A DNA stretch of 64,000 nt from Methylocaldum marinum (lineage in GTDB: Bacteria; Pseudomonadota; Gammaproteobacteria; Methylococcales; Methylococcaceae): the NCBI RefSeq assembly GCF_003584645.1, contig NZ_AP017928.1:6024917-6088916 (forward strand), read 5' to 3'. The notes under the pieces were generated by a model that saw only the letters and a list, made by a program, of their open reading frames with translations, had not been told where the DNA came from and made no database searches. The translations under genes and the position numbers were made by a program. Shown here one piece after another: positions 19,709 through 28,532 of this stretch. Position 1 is the first letter of the stretch, and the number at the start of each line of letters is the position of its first letter.

Positions 19709-19799
19709 GTTGTTTCAGCGCCGTGTGCGGCGCGGGTGTGAATGAGTCCACGATGTACGGTTACTCGGTGAACCGATTTTTCGAACGGGTGTCGCCGCG

Positions 19800-20153
19800 A
19801 TGAAATACGCCATTCAGGTCAATGCAGGGCCTTGTTCCGCTCAAGCTGCGCGCACTGCCTATCAGTTTATCAAAGCCGCATTGGATAAAGACCACGAAAT
19901 CGTCTGCGTGTTCTTTTACCATGACGGAGTTTATAACGCGCTGCGATCCGGTTTATCGGCGGAAAACAAGGATTCGGTTCCACCCTGGCCCGATCTCGCG
20001 GATAAGCACGGGATCGATCTGGTGCTGTGCGTTTCGGCGGCAGAGCGGCGCGGCATGCCGGCAACCGTGGCGGACGGCTTTCGGATCGGTGGCTTGGGAC
20101 AATGGATGGACGCCTGTCTGAAGGCTGACCGGGTAGTGGTTTTTGGTGGTTGA
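19800..20153 (+). CDS. tusD: Sulfur relay protein TusD/DsrE
   Basis: A 117-residue DsrE-family persulfide carrier. The sulfur-binding cysteine is C77 in DLVLCVSAAERRG, equivalent to Cys78 of the family. TusD/DsrE forms a hexamer with TusC/DsrF and TusB/DsrH and passes sulfur to TusE/DsrC. First gene of a tight tusD-tusC-tusB-dsrC operon in which all genes overlap or abut. Confidence 0.9.
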   Translation: MKYAIQVNAGPCSAQAARTAYQFIKAALDKDHEIVCVFFYHDGVYNALRSGLSAENKDSVPPWPDLADKHGIDLVLCVSAAERRGMPATVADGFRIGGLGQWMDACLKADRVVVFGG

Positions 20154-20517
20154 ATCGGTGCAGAAAAAATTCTTGTTTGTGATGCGCAGTGCCCCTCGGG
20201 ACGGCGCTAGAGTCCGGGAATCGCTGGACATGGCCATGACCGCCGCCGCCTTCGATCAGACCGTACGGCTCCTGATGCTGGACGATGGCGTATTCCTCCT
20301 CAAACGGGGTCAGAGGGCCGAGCCGAGCGGGCCGAAACCGGTCGCTCCCTTGTTCGAAGCTTTGGCTTTGTATGATGTGGAGGATGTTTGGGTCGAACGA
20401 GAGTCTTTGCGGGGCAGGCATTTGACGACCGACGATCTCGTCATCCCCGTGCGCGTCGTGGACAGGACGGAAATCGCCGGATTGACGGCGGAACATGACA
20501 TCGTGATCTCGTGCTGA
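20143..20517 (+). CDS. tusC: Sulfur relay protein TusC/DsrF
   Basis: A DsrF-family subunit with LLMLDDGVFLLKRGQ near residue 45 and LYDVEDVWVERESL near residue 78, both matching TusC. The start is uncertain: TTG 20143, GTG 20146 or GTG 20158 are all in frame. GTG 20158 (VQKKFLFVMRSAPRDG) best matches known N-termini and lies just past the tusD stop. The stop overlaps the tusB start by one base (TGATG). Confidence 0.85.
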   Translation: MVVESVQKKFLFVMRSAPRDGARVRESLDMAMTAAAFDQTVRLLMLDDGVFLLKRGQRAEPSGPKPVAPLFEALALYDVEDVWVERESLRGRHLTTDDLVIPVRVVDRTEIAGLTAEHDIVISC

Positions 20518-20825
20518 TGGCAACCCTGCATCTAGTCAACCGCTCGCCTCTGGAAAGTCGCGCCCTGGAACAATGCCTCGCTCGGGCGGGCGAGGGCGAT
20601 GCGGTTCTGCTGATCGAAAACGGGGTTTACGCCGCGGTGAAAGGTGCGGATTCCGAAGCCGTCCTGAAGTCGGTTGTAGGGCGCGTGAGGTTTTATGCCT
20701 TGGGCCCGGATCTCGACGCGCGCGGCGTGGAAGCTTCCGAGGTCGGCGAGACGATTCGAATCGTCGACTACGGCGGGTTCGTCGATTTGACAGCCGATTA
20801 CCGGCCTATCCAATCGTGGTCTTGA
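20517..20825 (+). CDS. tusB: Sulfur relay protein TusB/DsrH
   Basis: A 102-residue DsrH-family subunit. It has LHLVNRSPLESRALEQCL at the N-terminus, GDAVLLIENGVYAA near residue 28, and VDYGGFVDLTADYRPIQSW at the C-terminus, all typical of the family. The cysteine in LEQCLARA is near the usual TusB position. The ATG overlaps the tusC stop; an in-frame GTG two codons upstream is possible. Confidence 0.85.
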   Translation: MATLHLVNRSPLESRALEQCLARAGEGDAVLLIENGVYAAVKGADSEAVLKSVVGRVRFYALGPDLDARGVEASEVGETIRIVDYGGFVDLTADYRPIQSWS

Positions 20826-20828
20826 GCG

Positions 20829-21158
20829 ATGATCGAAGTCGACGGCAAAATCCTGGAAACGACCGAAGGCGGGTTTCTGACCGATGCGAACGACTGGGAC
20901 GAGCATGTCGCCGCCGTTCTGGCGGCGAGCATACCCATAGCATTGACCGAAGCGCATTGGGAGATCGTGCGCTTCATCCGGAATTACTATCTCCGATTTC
21001 ACCATCTTCCCAACACCCGCATGTTCGTCAAGGCGGTGCAGAAGGAATTCGGGGAGGAGAAAGGCACTTCCCGCTACCTGCATCGGCTGTTTCCGGAAAG
21101 CCCGTTGAAATACGCCTGTTTGATCGCGGGATTGCCCAAGCCTCCCGGGTGTATCTAG
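20829..21158 (+). CDS. tusE: DsrC/TusE sulfur-carrier protein with both redox cysteines
   Basis: A 109-residue DsrC-family protein three bases after tusB. The C-terminal arm is KYACLIAGLPKPPGCI and carries two cysteines, C97 and C108, eleven positions apart. True DsrC proteins of sulfur metabolism have both; E. coli TusE has only the penultimate one. With TusBCD/DsrEFH upstream the protein could serve tRNA thiolation (2-thiouridine) or a DsrC-type trisulfide chemistry. No dsrAB is in the window. Confidence 0.9.
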   Translation: MIEVDGKILETTEGGFLTDANDWDEHVAAVLAASIPIALTEAHWEIVRFIRNYYLRFHHLPNTRMFVKAVQKEFGEEKGTSRYLHRLFPESPLKYACLIAGLPKPPGCI

Positions 21159-21364
21159 GCCGCGTTTCTCGAGCCGCTTCGGCGCGAGGCGGCTTAAGCA
21201 CTTGCGTTCGCCGATGCGGGATCCGTAAGGTTTCTGTAAGCTCGGCGTGTTGTTATGGCCAATTTTTCGGCGGCTGATCATAGCGAGTCGCCGGCTCGAT
21301 CTCCGGTCCAATTGAGGTGAGTCTTCAGTCGGACGCGAATGATCGCTCAGTTTTTGGGGAAGCG

Positions 21365-24300
21365 ATGTTTGAAGATACAAACGACAACAAGCGATCGATC
21401 GATTGGCACGGCCACGAAGCTGACGACGCCATCAAACGGCTCCATTCGGATCGCCATCGCGGGCTGTCCTCTCAAGAGGTTCAGCAGCGGCTGAAACGTT
21501 TCGGCCGCAACCGGCTCCCGCCGCCGCGCCGGCGTCCGGGCTGGCTGCGCTTCCTTCTCCAGTTCCATAACGTCCTGATATACGTGATGCTTGTCGCTGC
21601 CGGAACCACGGCGATGTTGGGCGATTGGATCGACACGGGCGTGCTTTTGGGTGCCGTTTTCGTCAACGCCATCATCGGGTTTATCCAGGAAGGCAAGGCG
21701 GAAAAAGCCCTGGATGCGATCCGCGGCATGCTGTCGCTGCGCACGATCGTTGTCCGCGACGCCGAGCGCATTGAAATCAGGGCCGAGGACCTGGTGCCCG
21801 GCGATATCGTGGTGCTCGCCTCCGGTGACAAGGTTCCCGCCGATCTGCGGGTGGTCGCGGCCAAAGGGCTGCGCGTGAACGAGGCCATCCTGACCGGCGA
21901 ATCAGAGGCGGTGGAAAAGACGGTTGCACCCGTGCCGGTCGACGCGCTTCTGGGCGATCGCAAATGCATGCTCTATTCGGGCACGCTGGTGGTTTCCGGG
22001 CAGGCGACGGCGGTGGCGGTCGCGACCGGCGTCCACACCGAATTGGGCCGGATCAGCGCAATGCTGGAGCGGGTGCAGGCGGTGACGACACCCTTGCTGC
22101 GCCAGATCGCCGGATTCGGCCATTGGCTCGCGCTGGCGATCGTGCTGATGTCCGCGGCCACTTATGCCATCGGCGTGCTGTGGCGCGGGCATCCGCCCGC
22201 CGAGATGTTCATGATGGCCGTGGCGCTGGCGGCCTCGGCCATACCGGAAGGGCTGCCGGCCATCATGACCATCACGCTCGCGCTCGGTGTGCGGCGCATG
22301 GCTCACCGCAACGCCATCATCCGGCATTTGCCGGCGGTGGAAACGCTGGGTTCGGTGACCGTCATCTGTTCCGACAAGACCGGTACCCTGACCCGGAACG
22401 AGATGACCGTACAGCGGGTGATTACCGGCGATCACGTATTCGAGGTAACCGGCGTGGGCTATGCGCCCGACGGCGGCATTCATCTGGGCGGAGAGGCGGT
22501 GCCGCCCGACCAATATCCCGAGCTGGCCGAAATTGCCCGTGCCGCCGTGCTCTGCAATGACGCACAGCTGCGTAAATCGGCCGACGAAACCTGGCAGGTG
22601 GCGGGCGATCCGACCGAAGGCGCGCTGCTGGCATTCGCCATCAAGGCAGGTGTCGACCCTGCGTGGGAGCGGGAATCTTTGCCGCGTACCGATGCCATTC
22701 CCTTCGAATCCGAGCATCGGCTCATGGCCACGCTCAACCACGATCACGAAGGGCGGGGAACCATTTACGTCAAGGGCGCACCGGAACGGATCTTTGAAAT
22801 GTGCGATCGCCAGGGCGGCGTACAGGAGGCTCTGCTGGATCTGGACTATTGGCGCCGCTCCGCCTCCGATGCGGCGGCCGATGGGCTGCGGCTCCTGGCG
22901 ATCGCCGCAAAGCCCGCCGAGGAAGCGCAGCGCGAGGTGCAATTCTCGGATTTGAAAAACGGTTTCCGCTTGCTTGCTCTGGTCGGCATCATTGACCCGC
23001 CGCGGGAAGAAGCGGTGGCGGCCGTGGCGGCGTGCAGAACCGCGGGCATCCGGGTGAAGATGATTACCGGCGACCATGTCGATACGGCGCGCGCCATCGG
23101 CGCGCAACTCGGGATCGGCCGCAATCGGCCGGCCTTGACCGGAGCCGAGATCGAGGACATGGACGACGCGCAACTGCGCAAGGCAGTGCTGGATGTCGAC
23201 GTGTTCGCGCGGGCCAGCCCCGAGCACAAGCTGCGCCTGGTGCAGGCACTGCAGGCGGCGGGACAGGTGGCCGCCATGACCGGGGACGGGGTAAACGACG
23301 CGCCGGCGCTGAAACGGGCGGACGTCGGCGTGGCCATGGGGCTGAAGGGCACCGAGGCGGCCAAGGAAGCGGCGGACATGGTGCTGGCCGACGACAATTT
23401 CGCGACGATCGGCAATGCCGTACGCGAAGGACGGGGCATCTACGATAACATCCGGAAATTCGTCCTGTTCATGCTGCCGACCAACGGCGGCGAGGCGCTG
23501 GTGGTGGTCGCCGCCATATTATTCGAGCTCGCGCTCCCGCTGACGCCGGCCCAGGTGCTTTGGATCAACATGGTCACCTCCAGCACCTTAGGATTAGCCC
23601 TCGCCTTCGAGCGTCCCGAGCGAGACATCATGCGCCGCCCGCCGCGCGACCCCAAGGAATCGCTGCTCTCGTGGTTCTTCGCCTGGCGGATTCTGATGGT
23701 CTCCGTACTCATGATGGCGGGAGCGCTGGGCCTATTCCTCTGGGAGCTGGATCAGGGCTCCAGCCTGGAAACCGCGCGCACCATGGCGGTCAGCGCGGTC
23801 GTGGGGGCGGAGATGTTCTACCTGATCAACAGCCGCTATTTTTTTAAATCCGCCTTCTCGCTCGAAGGGCTGTTCGGCAATCGTTACGTGCTGATCGCGA
23901 TCATGGCCTGTGCGGGGTTGCAGTTCGCCTATTCGCATACCCGGCCGCTGCAGGTGCTGTTCGGTTCGACCGATCTGTCGCCGGAAGAATGGCTGAAGGT
24001 GACGCTGGCCGGGGTGTTCGTGTTCGGCGTCGCCGAGATCGAGAAAGCGGTGATCCGTATCTCTAGACGGATACGTCGAAAGCTTCGCGCCGGAACGAAA
24101 ACAGAATACCGACACTTACACAAAGAGGAGAGCCAATTGCGAACACCTACAACTGTTTTGGCAGCAACCGACTTCTCGGATGATGCCACGAATGCCGCCT
24201 GCCGGGCGGCCATGCTGGCCGCGGAACAGCAGGGGCGACTGGAATTGCTGCATGTCGTGAGCGCAACATCGCTGAGGGTTGTGCGCGAAATGCTCCGATC

Positions 24301-25033
24301 GCACGACGACGCCGAGGAAAAGCTGGTCGATGATGCGCAACGGCGGTTGGACGCATCGAGGTCGCAAGTTGTCGGGGAGACCCAGGTGGCTGCGTTCTCG
24401 AGAGTCGCGATCGGATCGGTGCCGGAAGAGATTCTTTCGGCCTCCGAGCAGGCGGATCTCCTGGTTTTGGGCGCACGCGGCCTAAGTCCCTGGCGCGAGT
24501 TTTTGCTGGGTACGACCGCTGACCGCTTGCTCAGACAATGCAAGCGGCCGGTTCTCGTCGTGAAGCGCCCGCTGGCGGCAAGCTATCGGCGTGTTCTCGT
24601 TCCAATCGATTTTTCCCCTCATTCCATCGCAGCGCTGAAGATGGCGATGGTAATCGCTCCGCACGCCGACATCATGGTTGTCCATGGTTCCGCCGTGGCC
24701 TTTGAAGGGGCTCTCCGACAGGCCGGTATCATCGAGGACGAGATCGACAGATATCGCGCTCAGGCTCAACACCAAGCGCTGAGCAGTCTCAGCGCCCTGA
24801 TTGACGAAGTGTCCGACGGCTCCCATCGGATTTTCCGAACCGTGGAGCATGAGGATGCCGCTCGCCTGATCCTTGCCAAGGAAGAATCGTTCAACGCGGA
24901 CCTGATCGTCATCGGCAAACATGGAAAAACGATCGTCGAGGAAATGCTTCTGGGCAGCGTGACGCGCCGCATTCTGTCCGATTCGAAATGCGACGTGCTG
25001 ATCGTGCACGGAGATTCCACGGCTGGCGCTTGA
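21365..25033 (+). CDS. P-type cation ATPase (type II) fused to a tandem universal stress domain
   Basis: A 1222-residue fusion. Residues 1 to about 900 are a type II P-ATPase: N-terminal cation ATPase domain, TGES loop (T177), PEGLP in M4 (P294, as in Ca2+ and Na+/K+ pumps), DKTGT with phosphorylated D337, TGDGVNDAPALK (640 on) and six C-terminal membrane helices. Residues 925-1222 hold two Usp domains in tandem (VLAATDFSDDA..., then RVLVPIDFSPHS... from about 1074), each ending with a G-x(9-10)-G-S/T type nucleotide loop (LGARGLSPWREFLLGTTADRLL and IGKHGKTIVEEMLLGSVTRRIL). The ATG 21365 has GGGGA upstream; an in-frame GTG at 21317 is weaker. A GAGGAG site and in-frame TTG at 24137 sit exactly at the Usp boundary. 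Confidence 0.9.
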   Translation: MFEDTNDNKRSIDWHGHEADDAIKRLHSDRHRGLSSQEVQQRLKRFGRNRLPPPRRRPGWLRFLLQFHNVLIYVMLVAAGTTAMLGDWIDTGVLLGAVFVNAIIGFIQEGKAEKALDAIRGMLSLRTIVVRDAERIEIRAEDLVPGDIVVLASGDKVPADLRVVAAKGLRVNEAILTGESEAVEKTVAPVPVDALLGDRKCMLYSGTLVVSGQATAVAVATGVHTELGRISAMLERVQAVTTPLLRQIAGFGHWLALAIVLMSAATYAIGVLWRGHPPAEMFMMAVALAASAIPEGLPAIMTITLALGVRRMAHRNAIIRHLPAVETLGSVTVICSDKTGTLTRNEMTVQRVITGDHVFEVTGVGYAPDGGIHLGGEAVPPDQYPELAEIARAAVLCNDAQLRKSADETWQVAGDPTEGALLAFAIKAGVDPAWERESLPRTDAIPFESEHRLMATLNHDHEGRGTIYVKGAPERIFEMCDRQGGVQEALLDLDYWRRSASDAAADGLRLLAIAAKPAEEAQREVQFSDLKNGFRLLALVGIIDPPREEAVAAVAACRTAGIRVKMITGDHVDTARAIGAQLGIGRNRPALTGAEIEDMDDAQLRKAVLDVDVFARASPEHKLRLVQALQAAGQVAAMTGDGVNDAPALKRADVGVAMGLKGTEAAKEAADMVLADDNFATIGNAVREGRGIYDNIRKFVLFMLPTNGGEALVVVAAILFELALPLTPAQVLWINMVTSSTLGLALAFERPERDIMRRPPRDPKESLLSWFFAWRILMVSVLMMAGALGLFLWELDQGSSLETARTMAVSAVVGAEMFYLINSRYFFKSAFSLEGLFGNRYVLIAIMACAGLQFAYSHTRPLQVLFGSTDLSPEEWLKVTLAGVFVFGVAEIEKAVIRISRRIRRKLRAGTKTEYRHLHKEESQLRTPTTVLAATDFSDDATNAACRAAMLAAEQQGRLELLHVVSATSLRVVREMLRSHDDAEEKLVDDAQRRLDASRSQVVGETQVAAFSRVAIGSVPEEILSASEQADLLVLGARGLSPWREFLLGTTADRLLRQCKRPVLVVKRPLAASYRRVLVPIDFSPHSIAALKMAMVIAPHADIMVVHGSAVAFEGALRQAGIIEDEIDRYRAQAQHQALSSLSALIDEVSDGSHRIFRTVEHEDAARLILAKEESFNADLIVIGKHGKTIVEEMLLGSVTRRILSDSKCDVLIVHGDSTAGA
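24126..24139 (+). promoter_or_regulatory. Internal ribosome-binding site and TTG start at the Usp boundary
   Basis: GAGGAG at 24126-24131 is followed five bases later by TTG (24137), in frame, encoding MRTPTTVLAATDF, which is how a free UspA protein begins. It could give a separate 298-residue tandem Usp protein from the same mRNA. Confidence 0.5.
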
Positions 25034-25246
25034 TTCCAGCCCTGATAAACTTAGGAAAGCTCTGATTCGATTGAGAGCCTGCGAGGCAAGGATGAGCCGC
25101 CAAAGTCGACGGCTGCAAACCATAGAGTTTGTGAACCACCGAAAAACGGCGTTTTTTCGGTGCGGCATCTGACACGCTCTGGACGAGCTAGTACGGAGCT
25201 CTCTTAGTGATTACCTGCGCACGATTCCACACACTCCACATTCCTT
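25034..25246. repeat. Intergenic region with hairpin and repeat-like ends
   Basis: A near-perfect hairpin ACCGAAAAAC/GTTTTTTCGGT lies at 25138-25161, a probable terminator after the ATPase gene. The left side (TTAGGAAAGCTCTGATT at about 25055) resembles the end of the 120-bp MITE-like repeat seen at 28116 and 43547. Confidence 0.4.
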
Positions 25247-27259
25247 ATGCATAATCTGGGTTTACTTGAAAATATCGCTGTTACGCTCAGCGTGGCTTTT
25301 ATAGGGGGACTGATCGTACAACGCATCGGTTTGCCGTCTATCGTGGGTTATCTGCTGGCGGGCGTCGCCATCGGCCCGTTTACGCCGGGGTATTTGGCCG
25401 ATTCCGAAACCATCAATCAGTTGGCCGAACTGGGCATCGTCTTTCTGATGTTCGGCGTCGGACTGCATTTTTCCTTTGCCGATCTGTGGAAAGTGCGCGA
25501 TATCGCCATCGTGGGTACGCTGGGACAAATGCTGACCATGCTGGCTTTGGGCTATGGCCTGAGCCAGTACTGGGGCTGGACGCCGAAATCCGGTCTGGTG
25601 CTCGGACTGGTGCTGTCCATCGCCAGCACCATCGTCATGCTCCGGGGCTTCATGGACAAGGGCTGGCTGAATACCCCGGACGGGCAGGTCGCGGTCGGCT
25701 GGCGGGTCATGGAAGACATCGCCACCGTCCTGATGATCATGATCCTGCCCAACCTGGCGGACACCGGAAAGCCCATGGAATGGCACACGCTCGGTCTCGC
25801 TCTGCTCTCGGCCCTGGGCTTTCTCGTAGTCATGCTGTTCGTGGGAAAACGCTTCATTCCCTGGCTGCTGCTGCGGGTGGCCCATACCCGCTCGCGCGAG
25901 CTGTTCATCCTTGCGGTCTTGGCCGCCTCCTTGGGAATTGCCTTGGGCGCTTCGCAATTGTTCGGGGTTTCACTGGCGCTGGGAGCTTTTGTCGCAGGAG
26001 CGGTAGTGAGCGAGTCGCCGCTCAGCCACCGCATCGCATCCGATCTGCTGCCGTTCCGCGAAGCCTTTTCCGTCTTGTTTTTCGTGTCCGTCGGCATGAT
26101 GCTCGATCCGAGCTTTCTGGTGGATCATCTCGAACCGGTGCTGATTCTCACCGCTCTGGTGGTCATCGGAAAGTTCCTCGTCTCGGGGCTCTGGGTGTTG
26201 CCGTTCCCGCGCCCGGCCAGTACCGCGCTGGTGGTTGCGGCCGGCTCCTGCCAGATCGGCGAATTTTCCTTCATCCTGGATCAGACCGGCTTGAGTCTCG
26301 GCATACTGGATAAGACTCAACACGCGCTGATTCTCGCGGCCGCTCTTCTGTCCATCGTCGTGAATCCGTTCATGCTGCACAGCGTTCATCCGCTGCAACG
26401 GAGCCTGAGAGGCGTCCAGCCGTTGTGGCGATGGCTGGACCGTCACGGCTCTACGCAGACGCCGGTGGAGGATTCGGTCGCCGATCATGTGGTGGTGGTC
26501 GGCTACGGACGGGTGGGTTCGCATATCGTGGACGTGATGGGGGAGCTGGGGATTCCGTATCTGGTCATCGATTTCCGTATCAGCCGGATCGAAAAATTGG
26601 CCAAAAGAAGTGTCCCCACGCTGCTGGGCGATACGGCCAACTCCGACGTTCTGAGCCATGCGGCGCTGCACCGGGCTCGTCTGCTGGTGGTGACTTTGCC
26701 TGAGGAGGCCGCCACCGAACTGACCGTCGCGGCAGCCCGGGACATTGCCCCGAATCTCCCGATCATCGCTCGTGCAGCCACCCGGGCCGGGGTCAAGCGC
26801 CTCTCGGAATTGGGCGCGCAACTGGTAATCCATCCGGAATTGGAAGGTGGCCTGCAGGTGCTGCGGCACACGCTGCTGCAACTGGGCTTCCCTCTACATG
26901 AAGTCCGGCGCTACGCCGATACGGTGCGCCGCGAAAACTACGAGGCCCTGGTCAAGGCGCAGGGCGAGCACGAATTGCTCAGGGATTTGCTCGATGCTTC
27001 CGAACTGATCGACATCGCCTGGCGAAAAGTACCCGAGGAAAGTCCGCTGGCCGGGAAGATGCTGGGCGAGGCCGCCCTCCGTACCCGGACCGGCGCCACC
27101 CTGGTGGCGATCAAGCGTAAGAACGAACTAATGGTCAACCCGTCTACCCAGACCGTATTTCTTCCGGGAGACCGCATCGGCCTGCTCGGAAACCCGGAGC
27201 AGTTGGCGGCCGTGGAGCATTTGCTGGCCGCGCATCCGGCTGAGTTTGATGCGGCGTGA
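25247..27259 (+). CDS. Kef/YbaL-type cation:proton antiporter with TrkA-N and TrkA-C domains
   Basis: A 670-residue CPA2 antiporter: about 12 membrane helices (residues 5-385), an RCK/TrkA-N Rossmann domain (VVVVGYGRVGSHIVDVMGEL near residue 415) and a C-terminal TrkA-C domain (about 570-665, ending GDRIGLLGNPEQL). The N-terminal membrane start LGLLENIAVTLSVAFIGGLIVQRIGLPSIVGYLLAG matches YbaL more than KefB/KefC. It probably exchanges K+ or another monovalent cation for H+ under cytosolic ligand control. It follows the P-type ATPase on the same strand, so both ion transporters may respond to the same stress. Confidence 0.9.
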   Translation: MHNLGLLENIAVTLSVAFIGGLIVQRIGLPSIVGYLLAGVAIGPFTPGYLADSETINQLAELGIVFLMFGVGLHFSFADLWKVRDIAIVGTLGQMLTMLALGYGLSQYWGWTPKSGLVLGLVLSIASTIVMLRGFMDKGWLNTPDGQVAVGWRVMEDIATVLMIMILPNLADTGKPMEWHTLGLALLSALGFLVVMLFVGKRFIPWLLLRVAHTRSRELFILAVLAASLGIALGASQLFGVSLALGAFVAGAVVSESPLSHRIASDLLPFREAFSVLFFVSVGMMLDPSFLVDHLEPVLILTALVVIGKFLVSGLWVLPFPRPASTALVVAAGSCQIGEFSFILDQTGLSLGILDKTQHALILAAALLSIVVNPFMLHSVHPLQRSLRGVQPLWRWLDRHGSTQTPVEDSVADHVVVVGYGRVGSHIVDVMGELGIPYLVIDFRISRIEKLAKRSVPTLLGDTANSDVLSHAALHRARLLVVTLPEEAATELTVAAARDIAPNLPIIARAATRAGVKRLSELGAQLVIHPELEGGLQVLRHTLLQLGFPLHEVRRYADTVRRENYEALVKAQGEHELLRDLLDASELIDIAWRKVPEESPLAGKMLGEAALRTRTGATLVAIKRKNELMVNPSTQTVFLPGDRIGLLGNPEQLAAVEHLLAAHPAEFDAA

Positions 27260-27561
27260 GGGTGTGGGGTGCTGTCGAGTACCGGTGTAACCTGCAAGTT
27301 GGAATGGATCGCGCTGTTTCGCCCTGCGAACCTGACCGCTGTGAGGAAATTTACTCGACGGCTCGATTCTCGCTTGCGAAGTTATGACGTAAGAAGCGCT
27401 GAGCTACGGCAATCGGTAGAATCGCCGACTTTCACGGCGAAGCCGTCCACGGATTGCCGGACTGGGATTGTCCGGCATGACCCGTATCAGGCGCGAACGA
27501 TGCCTGTCCTGAGCCTGGTCGAAGGGCGCTTCACAGGGAAATATCACAGATGATGGACATG
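27260..27561. repeat. Gene-free gap with inverted CTGTCCTGAGC...GTCGAAGGG repeat
   Basis: No gene is supported. At about 27498-27530 the gap holds an inverted copy of the repeat found at about 6394-6446. Open frames across it are products of the repeat. Confidence 0.45.
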
Positions 27562-27996
27562 CTATTGACCCCCGTCCGCAAAAGCATTGCAATAATTTAG
27601 TACGACCTCTCCGGACGTCTTGCGGGTTATGTAGTGCTTCAGATTCAATTGAATCACCGCCTCATCCGGTTCACCTTGCTCGATACGTTGGAGTTTCTGG
27701 AGTAAGGCCCACCGCTCGTCCAAGCGAATCTCGCGGTTAGGATCGCCCGGAGTGATGGCGATGAAGCGCAGTCGTATCTTGCCGCGGCAGTTGGGAGCCC
27801 GTAACGGGAAATGTTCCTTAGGCAATTGCAGTTCGAACTGTCCCCAGTCGCGATCCAGTTCTGAGGCGGAATCTGGAGCACCCGGATTAAGACGGATCTG
27901 GCTGGATGCGCTAATGCGTAGGATTTCTTGGGGACTATCCGAAGCAGCAAAAATAACACCTACGCCAAAGCCGAAGACGGAAACCGCTGATGCCAT
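27562..27996 (-). CDS. Hypothetical exported protein
   Basis: A 144-residue protein I do not recognise. It opens with a hydrophobic stretch (VSVFGFGVGVIFAAS) that could be a signal peptide or anchor. A beta-rich, charged middle and a C-terminal VVLNYCNAFADGG follow. There is no good ribosome-binding site before the ATG, and the gene lies alone between repeats and a disrupted region, so it may be a remnant. Confidence 0.5.
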   Translation of the reverse strand: MASAVSVFGFGVGVIFAASDSPQEILRISASSQIRLNPGAPDSASELDRDWGQFELQLPKEHFPLRAPNCRGKIRLRFIAITPGDPNREIRLDERWALLQKLQRIEQGEPDEAVIQLNLKHYITRKTSGEVVLNYCNAFADGGQ

Positions 27997-28115
27997 GGCA
28001 AAAAACGTGCAAGCGTCATCAGTCGCGGCATATATATCGTTATTCTCCAGTTCTGCGTCGGCGTTCGGTGCAGTCTTCAGTATTCGCTTTCTGGTTTGTG
28101 GGCATTTTTATCGTC

Positions 28116-28233
28116 TTACGGAAGCTCTGATTAAGTCTCCAATTCGGAGAAGCGACCTGTGCAACGGGTTGATCTAACAGGCCCTTACCCAATCCTCTCC
28201 CTGCGGGAGAGGGCTTATTCAGAGCTTCCTTAA
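28116..28233. repeat. MITE-like dispersed repeat, copy 1 (118 bp)
   Basis: It begins TTACGGAAGCTCTGATTAAG and ends TTCAGAGCTTCCTTAA, which are inverted copies of each other over about 15 bases. The interior is nearly the same as the element at 43547-43668 (shared CTCC-ATTCGGAGAAG and CGACCTGTGCAAC blocks). It has no coding capacity and abuts a truncated reading frame at 28235. Confidence 0.7.
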
Positions 28234-28234
28234 T

Positions 28235-28363
28235 GTGTCGCACCCTATTCTTGTGCGTGAGCTAAAAAGTCTAGCAGAACAGCTAAAAGAGATTGGCGGA
28301 GGACGCAATATCTCCATTGAATACGAAGAGGCAATCCGGCCAGCTTTGAGGAGATACCCATGA
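28235..28363 (+). pseudogene. 3' remnant of a gene cut by the MITE-like repeat
   Basis: A coding-looking frame reads VSHPILVRELKSLAEQLKEI... and ends RRYP at a TGA that overlaps the next ATG by four bases (ATGA at 28360). Such an overlap is typical of a cotranscribed pair. Upstream the frame runs into the 28116-28233 repeat, so its 5' part is probably lost. Family unknown. Confidence 0.45.
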
Positions 28364-28532
28364 GATTCATGAGTCTTGCCGTCATGCTCTTGCAGTTCGT
28401 TTTCGCTTCAGTAACGGTCGCGCAACAATCCACAGGCGATATCGATACGTTCGACGCCGTCAAAGAAAAGGTAATATCGGTAATAGTTGCCGGGTGGGAT
28501 TCATATAGCATTTGCGAGCACGTAGATCCGTC

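Noticed and set aside
24137..25033. Usp part as a separate gene created by a missed stop
   Set aside because: The frame is continuous from the ATPase with a plausible linker, so I annotate one fusion and report the internal start separately.
27269..27553. Protein-coding gene in the gap after the antiporter
   Set aside because: The frame runs through a dispersed repeat and has no ribosome-binding site or domain.
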